Shown here one piece after another: positions 52,036 through 60,197 of a stretch of 64,000 nt of DNA. The DNA lies in the NCBI GenBank assembly GCA_964647585.1, contig CAZYGG010000010.1, positions 10,110 through 74,109 of the forward strand. Reading direction: 5' to 3'. The position numbers and the translations under genes were made by a program. Position 1 is the stretch's first letter, and every line of letters starts with the position of its first letter. The stretch comes from CAJINA01 sp964647585 (GTDB lineage: Bacteria; Desulfobacterota; Desulfobacteria; Desulfobacterales; CAJINA01). The notes beneath the pieces were generated by a model. It was not told the DNA's origin. It saw only the letters and a list, made by a program, of their open reading frames with translations, and did not search any database.

Positions 52036-53037
52036 ATGGCAGATACAACTTTTAAGGCTCTGGTCATAACGGAAACCGACGACAAGCAATATACCCGCCA
52101 AATTATGGAGAAGCGTGTGGAGGACCTTCCGCCGGGAGAGGTCCTGGTCCAGGTCCACTATTCATCGTTGAATTACAAGGATGCGCTGTCTGCCAGCGGC
52201 AACAAGGGGGTGACGCGCAGCTACCCCCATACACCCGGTATCGACGCGGCCGGGGTGGTAGCGGAAAGCGCCGACAGCGCTTTCAAGCCCGGCGACGAGG
52301 TTATCGTCACCAGCTATGACCTCGGTATGAACACGGCCGGCGGATTTGGACAGTATATCCGGGTGCCGGCCCAGTGGGTGGTCCCGCTGCCCGGAGGGCT
52401 CACGCAGAAAGAGGCCATGTGCTACGGGACAGCCGGTTTCACCGCGGGCCTGTCGGTTTTTAAACTGGTTGATCATGGTGTTTTACCGGAGCACGGCGAA
52501 GTATTGGTATCGGGGGCCACGGGCGGGGTCGGCGGGATTGCCGTGGCGATTCTATCCAAGCTGGGCTACCCGGTGGTGGCGGTCAATGGCCTGGTGGATG
52601 AATCCGCTTACCTGGAAACAATCGGTGCCCAACGGGTCATCAGTATTGAGGAAGCCGCGGATCAGAGCGGGCGGCCGCTGCTCAAGGCGCAATGGGCCGG
52701 TAGCATCGATACGGTGGGCGGTGATATCTTGGCTACCTCCATCAAAACCGTGAACCCCCATGGGGTGGTGACCAGTTGCGGCAACGTGGCCTCCCCGGAA
52801 TTGCCCATCAATGTATTTCCCTTCATCCTGCGCGGGATCACCCTGGTGGGCATCGATTCCCAGAATTGCCCCATGCCAGACCGGCTGAAAACCTGGGAGA
52901 AACTCGCGGACGAATGGAAAATTCCAACCATGGAAGCGGTGGTGGAAGAGATCGGCCTGGCGGACCTGGACCGGAGTATAGATCGCATGTTGAAGGGTCA
53001 GCACAAAGGCCGTGCGGTTGTGAAGATGAAGGACTGA
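52036..53037 (+). CDS. YhdH/AcuI-type acrylyl-CoA reductase family oxidoreductase
   Basis: Zinc-free medium-chain dehydrogenase/reductase of 333 residues. Characteristic YhdH/YhfP sequence: YSSLNYKDALSASGNKGVTRSYPHTPGIDAAGVV (about 42-75), GDEVIVTSYDLGMNTAGGFGQYIRVPA, GTAGFTAGLSVFKL, nucleotide loop VSGATGGVGGIAVAILSKLGY, and the ending LKGQHKGRAVVKM. AcuI reduces acrylyl-CoA to propionyl-CoA with NADPH; the true substrate here is not proven. GGAGG ribosome site. Isolated from the liv operon by the terminator. Confidence 0.87.
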   Translation: MADTTFKALVITETDDKQYTRQIMEKRVEDLPPGEVLVQVHYSSLNYKDALSASGNKGVTRSYPHTPGIDAAGVVAESADSAFKPGDEVIVTSYDLGMNTAGGFGQYIRVPAQWVVPLPGGLTQKEAMCYGTAGFTAGLSVFKLVDHGVLPEHGEVLVSGATGGVGGIAVAILSKLGYPVVAVNGLVDESAYLETIGAQRVISIEEAADQSGRPLLKAQWAGSIDTVGGDILATSIKTVNPHGVVTSCGNVASPELPINVFPFILRGITLVGIDSQNCPMPDRLKTWEKLADEWKIPTMEAVVEEIGLADLDRSIDRMLKGQHKGRAVVKMKD

Positions 53038-53040
53038 TAA

Positions 53041-53123
53041 GGTAAATAGGCCGTAGGCTGAGGGCTGTTAGGTAAAACCGGAAGGCTATCGCCTTAATCC
53101 TACAGCCTAAACCACTAACGCCT
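53041..53123. repeat. Short inverted 7-bp word array (AGGCCGT / AGGCTGA)
   Basis: AGGCCGT, AGGCTGA, GGGCTGT at left against TACAGCC, TAAACCA, CTAACGCC at right; fills the gap between the converging reductase and META lipoprotein genes. Confidence 0.6.
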
Positions 53124-53129
53124 GATGAC

Positions 53130-53936
53130 TTATTTCAGATGAACGGCCCTAAAGCGCAGGACCATTTTTTCATCACCGCTGTAAAGTGCCAGGTTATCGC
53201 CATTTACGGTGTAGCGCGTCGTTTTCCCGAGGGCCTTGAGAAAAAGCTGTTCCTGCTCCATCCCTTCCATACAGGCCATCATGGTTGCGGCCATCTGCCC
53301 GAAATGCAGGCGGCCGTCTTTTTCCTCATAAGTCCCGGAAAACCGGTTGCACCCCGAAAATCCGTGCACCCGGTTTTCTTCGTTCATGAATACCATGTGC
53401 ACTTCTTTTTTCCCAACCTCCAGTTTTGCCGGCTTGCCGTTGAGTTCAGAGAGCTTCCAGTAGGTGTTGACCAGTTCGGCGTCGGGTTTCATTTGCGGTG
53501 CTGCTTTTCCCACCCGCGACACCATGATCTTCAGCGGCGTGCCCGGGTCATGGTCAAGGGCGGGGATGCGCGTGGTGTTGATGAACAGCAGCCGTCCGTC
53601 CACCTCGATGCGGGCGCGCAGGGCGTAGCGGCCCTTATCGTTGAGCCGGGCCGGGTCGTAGGTCAGGGAGAAATCCCAGGGGGGTCCCCCTTTGGGCGTG
53701 AAGCGGATATCGGCGATGACATCCGCGGGGACATCCATTTTGGCTACATCTTCCAGGGCCACGTAGACCTCGGCGTTTGGCGGCAGCAGCATGCGTTCAC
53801 GGTACCAGACGCTGCCTTCAATTTTCTGCATGGCGGCGGCATCGGTGTTTTGCGTGTGGGCCGAGCACCCCATGCAGAGACCAACGACCAGTAGCCAGGC
53901 AATACGTTTTGGAAAGTGATTTATTACCGAGTTCAT
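53130..53936 (-). CDS. Lipoprotein with YbaY-type and META (HslJ-like) domains
   Basis: 268 residues. Signal peptide then Cys24 in GLCMGC (lipobox with Cys at -3 rather than Leu, so slightly atypical). First domain (about 38-145) starts KIEGSVWYRERMLLPPNAEVYVALEDV and ends RIPALDHDPGTPLKIMV, the YscW/YbaY lipoprotein fold. Second domain (about 155-265) NTYWKLSELNGKPAKLEVGKKEVHMVF...FSGCNRFSGTYEEKDGRLHFGQMAATMMACMEGMEQE is a META/HslJ domain. Probably an envelope stress or folding factor. Upstream 53937-54144 has no recognised element. Confidence 0.87.
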   Translation of the reverse strand: MNSVINHFPKRIAWLLVVGLCMGCSAHTQNTDAAAMQKIEGSVWYRERMLLPPNAEVYVALEDVAKMDVPADVIADIRFTPKGGPPWDFSLTYDPARLNDKGRYALRARIEVDGRLLFINTTRIPALDHDPGTPLKIMVSRVGKAAPQMKPDAELVNTYWKLSELNGKPAKLEVGKKEVHMVFMNEENRVHGFSGCNRFSGTYEEKDGRLHFGQMAATMMACMEGMEQEQLFLKALGKTTRYTVNGDNLALYSGDEKMVLRFRAVHLK

Positions 53937-54144
53937 GGGTGTCTACCTTCACGTGGAATGTGTGGGTTAGGGTCCGAACCTCGCGGTCGCCTTCCTGCAT
54001 GAGCCGGGTAGATGGTCAAAATGATCAACTACAGAAGCCTCTTGTACTATATATAATTTTGCTGCTGTTTCCAAGCGAGCATTGTCCTCCCGACCTGACA
54101 ATACGGCAACGGTTAATCCTGATTTCGAACTTTTTACATTTTTT

Positions 54145-55047
54145 TCAAATTTCAGCACCCATTTTTTCAAGAATATGTTCGGTATGGTTCAGGCGCTTAA
54201 TAGCCTTTGGGCCCAATTGTTTCACCAGTTCGGAAAGCATGGTTTCGATGCAGATGAAGGTGGCCGCAATCGGACTGAAAAAATAATCCCCCCCCATGGA
54301 AGTTATTAAAAAATTATCAGTTTCAGTGGCCAGTGGAGAAGAGGGACTGTCGGTTAAGGCGACAATGTCCACCCCCTGATGCTTGGCGATACGGGCCGCT
54401 TCGGCCGTATCTTTGGTATAGGGCTGGACACTTATGGCCACAAGCAGGTCGCCTGTCTTAAGCGCGGATAAATCTTCAGCCAGCGTATGACCGGCTTGCC
54501 CGATGAGGGTGACCCGATTACGTATCAATTTCAGATAAAAGCCTAGATAATGGGCCACTGGATAGCTGCTTCGCAGGCCAAGGATATGTATGTGCTCAGC
54601 CTTTACGATCAGCTTGATAATGGCTGTAAACCGCTGATCATCAAAGGCATCCGCCATCATCATGACATTGCTCCACTCATCTTGGATAACCTGCTCCAGT
54701 AATGATGTTTTGCCGTTGCGGCCGGCATATCCCTTTTCCAGGAACTTCTTGACCTGCTCGCTGTAAAAGCTTTTACGCTGCTTTAGGTTTTCCCGGAATA
54801 GGCCTTTAAGACTTGGGAAACCGTCGTAGCCCAGTTTCTGGGACAGACGGGTAATGGATGATATGTTGATGTCATTTTCCCGGGCGATTTCAGATATGGA
54901 TTTGGCTGCCGTTTCGTTGGGCTCGTCAAGCATGCCCTTTAAAACGGCCAGGGTGCGTTCGGTCAGCCGCATGGGGTGGTCCCCCTGGCGGATTTTAATA
55001 TAAAGGTGTCTCAATTCCTCTAAATTTTTGGGGGGCATTGCGTCCAT
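54145..55047 (-). CDS. MurR/RpiR-family transcriptional regulator
   Basis: 300 residues. N-terminal RpiR-type HTH (about 25-105): AAKSISEIARENDINISSITRLSQKLGYDGFPSLKGLF is the recognition helix region. C-terminal SIS domain (about 135-270): IHILGLRSSYPVAHYLG and GDLLVAISVQPYTKDTAEAARIAKHQGVDIVALTDSPSSPLA. It follows the aminomutase and amino-acid transporter genes on the same strand, so it is likely their regulator; the SIS ligand would be a phosphosugar in classical members but amino-acid linked members also exist. Confidence 0.9.
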   Translation of the reverse strand: MDAMPPKNLEELRHLYIKIRQGDHPMRLTERTLAVLKGMLDEPNETAAKSISEIARENDINISSITRLSQKLGYDGFPSLKGLFRENLKQRKSFYSEQVKKFLEKGYAGRNGKTSLLEQVIQDEWSNVMMMADAFDDQRFTAIIKLIVKAEHIHILGLRSSYPVAHYLGFYLKLIRNRVTLIGQAGHTLAEDLSALKTGDLLVAISVQPYTKDTAEAARIAKHQGVDIVALTDSPSSPLATETDNFLITSMGGDYFFSPIAATFICIETMLSELVKQLGPKAIKRLNHTEHILEKMGAEI

Positions 55048-55130
55048 ATCCCGATGTTCCTATGTTAATGTGGGTTGCCGGCCCAACCGGCCGGCAACAC
55101 CAAGCGTTTCCAGCCTGTGTTGACGGTAGG

Positions 55131-56327
55131 CTAAAGTGACGTTTCCGGCAGGTCATCCAGCCAGCCGCCATTTTCAGTCAATTGACATACCAGGAGTCGT
55201 GAAATATCCTTTTTGTGTTCGTTGCGGGCATGCAGCTGCTTCAGGACCAGTTTGTCGCCGATGCGGCCACAGATTTCCAGTTTGCCGATATCATGGCCGA
55301 TAATGAATTTGAACCTTTTGGCATAGCCGTCAAAGGAATGCCGGGCCTCGTCCACAAGATCGACGCCTTTCTTAAGTGGCACCTGGAAGTGGTGTCGTAC
55401 CCGGGCCACGGGCATGCACTGATACAAATAATAGGGGTTTACACCAATCCGCAGCAGCCCGTTCATCAGATCCACAAGTGCGGGTACACTGTCATTGACG
55501 CCGGCGAGCAACACCGCCTGGTTGTTGACTGTGATTCCGGCGTTTCTGAGCCTTAATATGGCTTCGGTCGAGACGGGTGTGATTTCCCGGGCATGGTTAA
55601 AATGGGTGGGGATGAACAGCGTTTTTTTGGTGTTGAAATTCCGCAGCAGGTCAATCAACTCATCGTCAAAAAGCCGCAGGGGATAGGATACCGGGACCCT
55701 TGACCCGATCCTGACGTGATTCAGATGGTCAATGTCTTTCAGGGCGTGCAGCATTTTTTTCAGGACCTTGGTGGGCAGCATGAGCGGATCTCCACCGGAC
55801 ATGATCGCGTTTGTTATTTCCGGGTGGTTGGCAATGTAACTGGCAGCCTTTTCGAAATTTTTTACGGTCAGATCGTTCGGCAGGCCCACCATGCGCTTGC
55901 GGAAGCAATGGCGGCAGTACATGGCGCAGTATTCCGATGTCACCACCAGGGCCGTGTAATCGTATTTGTGCAGGACACCATTGCCCTTGTCGTGTTTATC
56001 ATCTCCGTATGGATCTTTGGTGGTATCGCCCATGGCCCCGGCCACCACCAGTTCTTGTGCGTCGGGGATGCAGAGTTTGCGCACGGGGTCTGCGGGATCG
56101 TCGATATCGATTAATCCGAGATAGTAGCGGGGAATATTCATCGGGTGGATCTCAACCACTTTGCGCAGGTCGGCTTCTTCCTGGGGGTTCAGGGGCAGGT
56201 GCTGTTTGAGGTCGTCAACCGAGGTGATATTGTTGCCAAGCTCTTTGCGATAGTCTAGTTGCGTCCAGTCGATATCAGAAAACAAAGACCGGCCACGGGG
56301 CGTTTTTACAATCTGATGTGTTTGCAT
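55131..56327 (-). CDS. KamA-family radical SAM amino acid 2,3-aminomutase, substrate unclear
   Basis: Moves an alpha-amino group to the beta carbon using SAM, [4Fe-4S] and PLP. 398 residues from the ATG at 56327 (AAAGAAAG box); an in-frame TTG 3 codons upstream is unlikely. Cluster cysteines are 134, 138, 141 (CAMYCRHC); Arg143 corresponds to the carboxylate-binding Arg134 of Clostridium KamA; the PLP lysine is about Lys349 (GHDIGKLEI). The lysine-specific Asp293 and Asp330 are replaced by Met305 (YQCMPV) and Gly344, so lysine is unlikely. C-terminal KamA extension is short. Belongs to the RpiR-transporter block. Confidence 0.82.
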   Translation of the reverse strand: MQTHQIVKTPRGRSLFSDIDWTQLDYRKELGNNITSVDDLKQHLPLNPQEEADLRKVVEIHPMNIPRYYLGLIDIDDPADPVRKLCIPDAQELVVAGAMGDTTKDPYGDDKHDKGNGVLHKYDYTALVVTSEYCAMYCRHCFRKRMVGLPNDLTVKNFEKAASYIANHPEITNAIMSGGDPLMLPTKVLKKMLHALKDIDHLNHVRIGSRVPVSYPLRLFDDELIDLLRNFNTKKTLFIPTHFNHAREITPVSTEAILRLRNAGITVNNQAVLLAGVNDSVPALVDLMNGLLRIGVNPYYLYQCMPVARVRHHFQVPLKKGVDLVDEARHSFDGYAKRFKFIIGHDIGKLEICGRIGDKLVLKQLHARNEHKKDISRLLVCQLTENGGWLDDLPETSL

Positions 56328-56578
56328 GCTAATCAACTTTCTTTAATTATTGTTTATTCAAGACCGGCTTCGTTTGGACGTTAAAGCCGGCACCAATAAC
56401 GCACTCGCTTTGAGATTCCGCCGCGAGGTTTGTCCCGGTCGAAGATCTGCCTGAGAAGATGCGGGTTGTTTCCCGATCTATGGGCGAATTGCCGCAAGAA
56501 CAAGATCAGTGTGGACGGGTAACGATCCTCCCCTGACTGAAGTTATTGGAACCGGTCATTCGTGGTGGGCACCAAAGG

Positions 56579-57313
56579 TTAATACCCGACGTGTTTTAAA
56601 AACTCCTTTAATCTATCTGTAGTCGGCGATTTCAAAAGTGTTTCCGGATCGCCGTCCTCCGCAATGCGACCACCGTCCATGAAAAGGAGCCGGGAGCCGG
56701 CTTTACTGGCAAAACTCATTTCGTGTGTGACCACCACCATGGTGATCCCTTCGCTGGCCACGGCGATCATCACATTGAGAACTTCTTCGCGAAGTTCCGG
56801 ATCAAGGGCCGACGTGGGTTCGTCAAAAAGCATAATTTTCGGCTTCAATGCCAGGGCCCGTGCAATCGCGACCCGTTGTTGCTGCCCTCCGGAAAGTTCG
56901 GCCGGATAGTGGTTGCTGCGATCCGCTAATCCAACTTTTTCAAGAATACTTGCGGCTATATTTTTGGCCTCGGTTTTGGAAGCCCCCCGGACTTTGCGCG
57001 GGCCGAAGGCGACATTCTCAAGGGCGGTCATATGCGGGAAGAGGTGAAACAGTTGAAAGACCATGCCCACTTCCTTGCGGATGTCGCGGATATGTCGTCT
57101 TTGCCGGGGGAGGCTGATGCCATTGACGATTAACTCTCCTGACGTGATATTCTCCAGTCCGTTGATGCAGCGCAGCAGGGTTGATTTGCCTGAGCCGGAC
57201 GGCCCTACAATAACGACGACTTCATGCGTATCGATCGTCAGGTCGATGTCATGCAAAACTTCCACTTTACCGAAACTTTTGCTGACGTCTTTAAATTCAA
57301 TGGCAGTGCTCAT
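56579..57313 (-). CDS. Polar amino acid ABC transporter ATPase (GlnQ family)
   Basis: 244 residues. Walker A GPSGSGKSTLLRCINGLE (about 35-52), Q-loop VGMVFQLFHLFPHMTALENV, signature ELSGGQQQRVAIARALA, Walker B KIMLFDEPTSALDPE, switch His in VVVTHEM. Energises uptake by the permease encoded directly upstream, which it overlaps by 4 bp. The 250-bp gap to the aminomutase has only weak hairpins. Confidence 0.94.
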   Translation of the reverse strand: MSTAIEFKDVSKSFGKVEVLHDIDLTIDTHEVVVIVGPSGSGKSTLLRCINGLENITSGELIVNGISLPRQRRHIRDIRKEVGMVFQLFHLFPHMTALENVAFGPRKVRGASKTEAKNIAASILEKVGLADRSNHYPAELSGGQQQRVAIARALALKPKIMLFDEPTSALDPELREEVLNVMIAVASEGITMVVVTHEMSFASKAGSRLLFMDGGRIAEDGDPETLLKSPTTDRLKEFLKHVGY

Positions 57314-58032
57314 ATTATCTGCATCCTTTTCTCGATGTATTTCAGCAACAGGGCCAGGGCCGATGTCATGATCAGGTAGCAGATGGCAACGGCCGACCAG
57401 ATTTCCAGAGCCCGGAAGTTGCTGGCCATGATCTCCTGCCCCTGGCGTGTCAATTCCCCGACACCGATAACAATAAACAGCGATGTGTCTTTCAGGCTGA
57501 TGATAAACTGATTGCCCAGGGGGGGAATGGCCCGCTTAAAAGCAATCGGGCCGATAATATTCATGATCAGCTGCAGCCGGCTGATCCCCATACTCATACC
57601 GGCCTCGACCATGCCTTTGTTCACGGACTGCACGGCACCGCGTACGATTTCCGCCATATAAGCACCGGCATTAATGATGATCGTTATAACGGCGGCGGTC
57701 AGAGCGTCAAAGCGAATCCCTTTCAGACCGGTGGTCACCTCAATGAGCATCGGCAGGGCAAAGTATATAAACATGGCCTGGACGATGATCGGGGTTCCCC
57801 GAATCAGTTCGATATAACCAATGGCGAATTTTTGGCCGATTGTGCCCATCAGTCGGAAAACCCCATAACTTTGGCCGCCGACGGATCGGCTGCCGGCAAG
57901 CCGCAGGAGTCCGGCCACTGTTCCCAGAGCCAGGCCGCCGACAATACCGATTATGGTTATATACCAAGTTAGTTTGGCGCCTTGGAGCAGGGACGGGATC
58001 GCTTCAACGATGTATTTGAATTCAAAACCCAT
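57310..58032 (-). CDS. Polar amino acid ABC transporter permease (GlnP/HisM family)
   Basis: 240 residues, five or so membrane spans. The coupling loop EAGMSMGISRLQLIMNIIGPIAFKRAIPPLGNQFI and the IELIRGTPIIVQAMFIYFALP (EGTP-like) segment are typical of GlnP-type permeases. An AAAGAGA ribosome site precedes the ATG. Translationally coupled to the ATPase (ATGA overlap). Confidence 0.93.
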   Translation of the reverse strand: MGFEFKYIVEAIPSLLQGAKLTWYITIIGIVGGLALGTVAGLLRLAGSRSVGGQSYGVFRLMGTIGQKFAIGYIELIRGTPIIVQAMFIYFALPMLIEVTTGLKGIRFDALTAAVITIIINAGAYMAEIVRGAVQSVNKGMVEAGMSMGISRLQLIMNIIGPIAFKRAIPPLGNQFIISLKDTSLFIVIGVGELTRQGQEIMASNFRALEIWSAVAICYLIMTSALALLLKYIEKRMQII

Positions 58033-58162
58033 GATGTTCTCTTTGTTATTTGCCCGAATCGGATGTTTATCAATCAGCTGTACGATCCAGGTCGGCGTTT
58101 GTTTTTAGCGGCAGGTGTTTCAAGCCGTTGGCAATGATTGCCGGTCCGGTTCTCCCATTCAT

Positions 58163-58219
58163 CAGCCGCCCGCCGGCAAGGGTGTACACTCTCACCCCGG
58201 TGGAATTCCGGCGGGCTGG
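58163..58219 (-). promoter_or_regulatory. GC-rich hairpin between binding-protein and permease genes
   Basis: Arms CAGCCGCCCGCCGG (58163-58176) and CCGGCGGGCTGG (58208-58219) with nested GGGTG/CACCC. Together with the stem-loop at 58257 it occupies the 273-bp leader of the permease; likely an mRNA stabiliser or attenuator. Confidence 0.6.
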
Positions 58220-58256
58220 TCAGTACTCGGTTCAGATTTACTGCCTGCTTGTTTGA

Positions 58257-58292
58257 CGACAGGGCCCTGGCGGGTGCCGGACGGCCCTGTCG
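58257..58292 (-). terminator. Stem-loop directly after the binding-protein gene
   Basis: Perfect arms CGACAGGGCC (58257-58266) and GGCCCTGTCG (58283-58292) with a 16-nt loop, 14 bp after the stop; no T-run. Probably limits read-through so the binding protein is made in excess. Confidence 0.65.
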
Positions 58293-58305
58293 CGGTCAAA
58301 AGGCA

Positions 58306-59061
58306 TCACTCCGGTGCTGAGCCAAACCACTTGATGTAGATTTTGTCGTATTCGCCGTCTTCCATCATTTCCAGCAAAGCAACGTTCGTTTTGTCCCGCA
58401 GGGGGCTGCCCTGCTGAAAGCCGATACCATAAAAAGCCGCCTTTACATCAGCGCCAACGGCTTTAACTCTGCCCTGGCCGGCTTCCTTGATGTAGTAGAG
58501 GACGTTGGGGGTATCATGCATGGCTGCATCCGCACCGCCGGTGACAACTTCCAGATAAGCCTGGTCGATGTTTGGGAACTTAACGATTTTCTTGGCACCC
58601 AGCGTATTGACGTAGTCGACCGTTGCCGTTCCGGTCTTTACGGCGACAACTTTGCCCTTGAGGTCCTTGGGGCCGTTGATGTCTGTGTTTTCCGTCCGCA
58701 CCATAACCTTCAGGCCCGCCCGGAAATAGGGGTGTGAGAAATCAATGGCCTTTTCCCGTGAGGACTTAATGAAAATAGCGGCGAGCACCGCATCCAAGTT
58801 GCCCGTCGTCAGTCCGGGGATCAGACCGTTAAAATCCATGGGAATCAGCTTATATTCTACGTTTATGCGCTTGGCGATTGCAGCCCACAGATCGACGTCA
58901 AAACCGGTGTAATTGCCGTCCTTGCCCTTGAACTCAAATGGTACGAAAGCGGTGTCCACGCCTACGCGCAGTTCGGCGGCATAGGTGACGCTGCCCACGG
59001 TCAAAAGCATCAAGGTTACCATCATTGCGGATAGCCATTTTTTCTTGAGTATTGTTTTCAA
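58306..59061 (-). CDS. Polar amino acid ABC transporter substrate-binding protein (GlnH-like)
   Basis: Periplasmic binding protein of 251 residues. Signal peptide to about residue 29 (TVGSVTYAA). Overall sequence closely follows E. coli GlnH (VDTAFVPFEFKGKDG, GFDVDLWAAIAKRI, HDTPNVLYYIK). Ligand residues kept: Asp36, Arg102, Lys142, His182-Asp183. Changed: Gly68 to Ala95, Thr70 to Phe97, Gly119 to Ala146 (E. coli numbering first), which would shrink or reshape the glutamine side-chain pocket. Starts the transporter operon; a likely promoter lies upstream. Confidence 0.9.
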   Translation of the reverse strand: MKTILKKKWLSAMMVTLMLLTVGSVTYAAELRVGVDTAFVPFEFKGKDGNYTGFDVDLWAAIAKRINVEYKLIPMDFNGLIPGLTTGNLDAVLAAIFIKSSREKAIDFSHPYFRAGLKVMVRTENTDINGPKDLKGKVVAVKTGTATVDYVNTLGAKKIVKFPNIDQAYLEVVTGGADAAMHDTPNVLYYIKEAGQGRVKAVGADVKAAFYGIGFQQGSPLRDKTNVALLEMMEDGEYDKIYIKWFGSAPE

Positions 59062-59406
59062 TTTTCCTCCTTTGGGATTTGGGGGTTAGTGATATTCTCG
59101 GGCGAGATTATCCCTTGCAGGCACTGCTGTCAAGTATATTTGCAGGATTAAATTTTATGCAAGTTTTTTTGCAGATACTGATGATCACTCTTTTGGGCTC
59201 ACCCGGATCATTCGGCGGGCGTTACGGTGTCTTGTTTTTTCTGGAGGGGGCATGGTCAAAGGATACCGCCACCATGATACGAGATATAATTTCTGATTGG
59301 CTCAATGGTCTGAAGACCTGATAAATTCGTTGCATTTTGGTCGGGATGTGTTACGTTTGTTCCAGATGCAAATTAGAGATTCAGGACAGATGCGCTGAGG
59401 CAAAAT
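59062..59406. other. 345-bp divergent intergenic region between binding-protein and activase genes
   Basis: Contains the binding-protein promoter (59133-59162, minus strand). The remaining sequence toward the activase has no consensus promoter, no sigma54 site and no repeat I could recognise. Confidence 0.5.
59133..59162 (-). promoter_or_regulatory. Probable promoter of the polar amino acid transporter operon
   Basis: On the minus strand: TTGCAT (59162-59157), 18-bp spacer, TATACT (59138-59133), about 72 bp before the binding-protein start. Confidence 0.5.
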
Positions 59407-60195
59407 ATGAATCCTAACAGTGGGATAATATTTAGGATTAAGAAATATGCCATTCATGACGGGCCCGGTATTCGGACAACTGTATTTTTTAAAGGGTGTC
59501 CGCTCAGTTGCTGGTGGTGCCACAATCCCGAGGGAATCCGGATGGCGCCGGAAATATGCCGGCCAGCCGAAAATTCCGAAAAACAGTCGGAAATAATCGG
59601 TAAGGAAATGACGGTGGCGGAGGTGTTGGCCGCCGTGGAAAAGGATGTCATTTTCTACGATGACTCGGGGGGCGGTGTGACCTTCTCCGGAGGTGAACCG
59701 CTGATGCAGTCTGACTTTTTGTTTGCATTGCTGGATGCATGCCGTCAGCGAGACATCCACACTGTTTTGGATACCAGTGGTTATGCCCCGGCCGAGACTT
59801 TCCAAATTGCCCTGGAGAAGGTGGATGCGGTTTTCTTTGACCTCAAATTCATGGATGCCGGGGATCACAAAAAATTTACCGGTGTCTCCAATGAACTGAT
59901 CCTGGCCAACTTCCAGGCGGCAGCCCAAAGCGGCAAGGCCCGGGTTCGTTTCCCGGTTATTCCAGGGATAACAGATCACAGGGAGAACATCGATCGGCTG
60001 GCAAAAATGGCCGCATCTTCTGGAAAGATTAAAAGATTCGATTTGCTGCCCTATCACCGGACAGCTGCGGCTAAATATAAACGGCTTGGCCTGAAAAACA
60101 GGATAAATAACAGCGCCCCGCCCACCCATAAACAAATAGAGATTGTCAAAGAACAGATTGCGAGACAGGGCCTCACGGTCCATGTCGGAGGATAA
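59407..60195 (+). CDS. Glycyl-radical enzyme activating protein (radical SAM)
   Basis: Generates the glycyl radical on the enzyme encoded 2 bp downstream. 262 residues. SAM cluster CPLSCWWC (Cys31, 35, 38), preceded by IHDGPGIRTTVFFKG, with VTFSGGEPLMQ (GGE) and DLKFMDAGDHKKFTGVSNELIL. Between the SAM motif and TVAEVL there is only a short loop with one Cys (about 51), so the ferredoxin-like double-cluster insert found in most non-PFL activases is missing. GAGG ribosome site; coupled with the glycyl radical enzyme. Confidence 0.93.
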   Translation: MNPNSGIIFRIKKYAIHDGPGIRTTVFFKGCPLSCWWCHNPEGIRMAPEICRPAENSEKQSEIIGKEMTVAEVLAAVEKDVIFYDDSGGGVTFSGGEPLMQSDFLFALLDACRQRDIHTVLDTSGYAPAETFQIALEKVDAVFFDLKFMDAGDHKKFTGVSNELILANFQAAAQSGKARVRFPVIPGITDHRENIDRLAKMAASSGKIKRFDLLPYHRTAAAKYKRLGLKNRINNSAPPTHKQIEIVKEQIARQGLTVHVGG

Positions 60196-60197
60196 CC

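Noticed and set aside
55131..56327. Plain lysine 2,3-aminomutase annotation
   Set aside because: Both lysine side-chain recognition aspartates are missing in my alignment.
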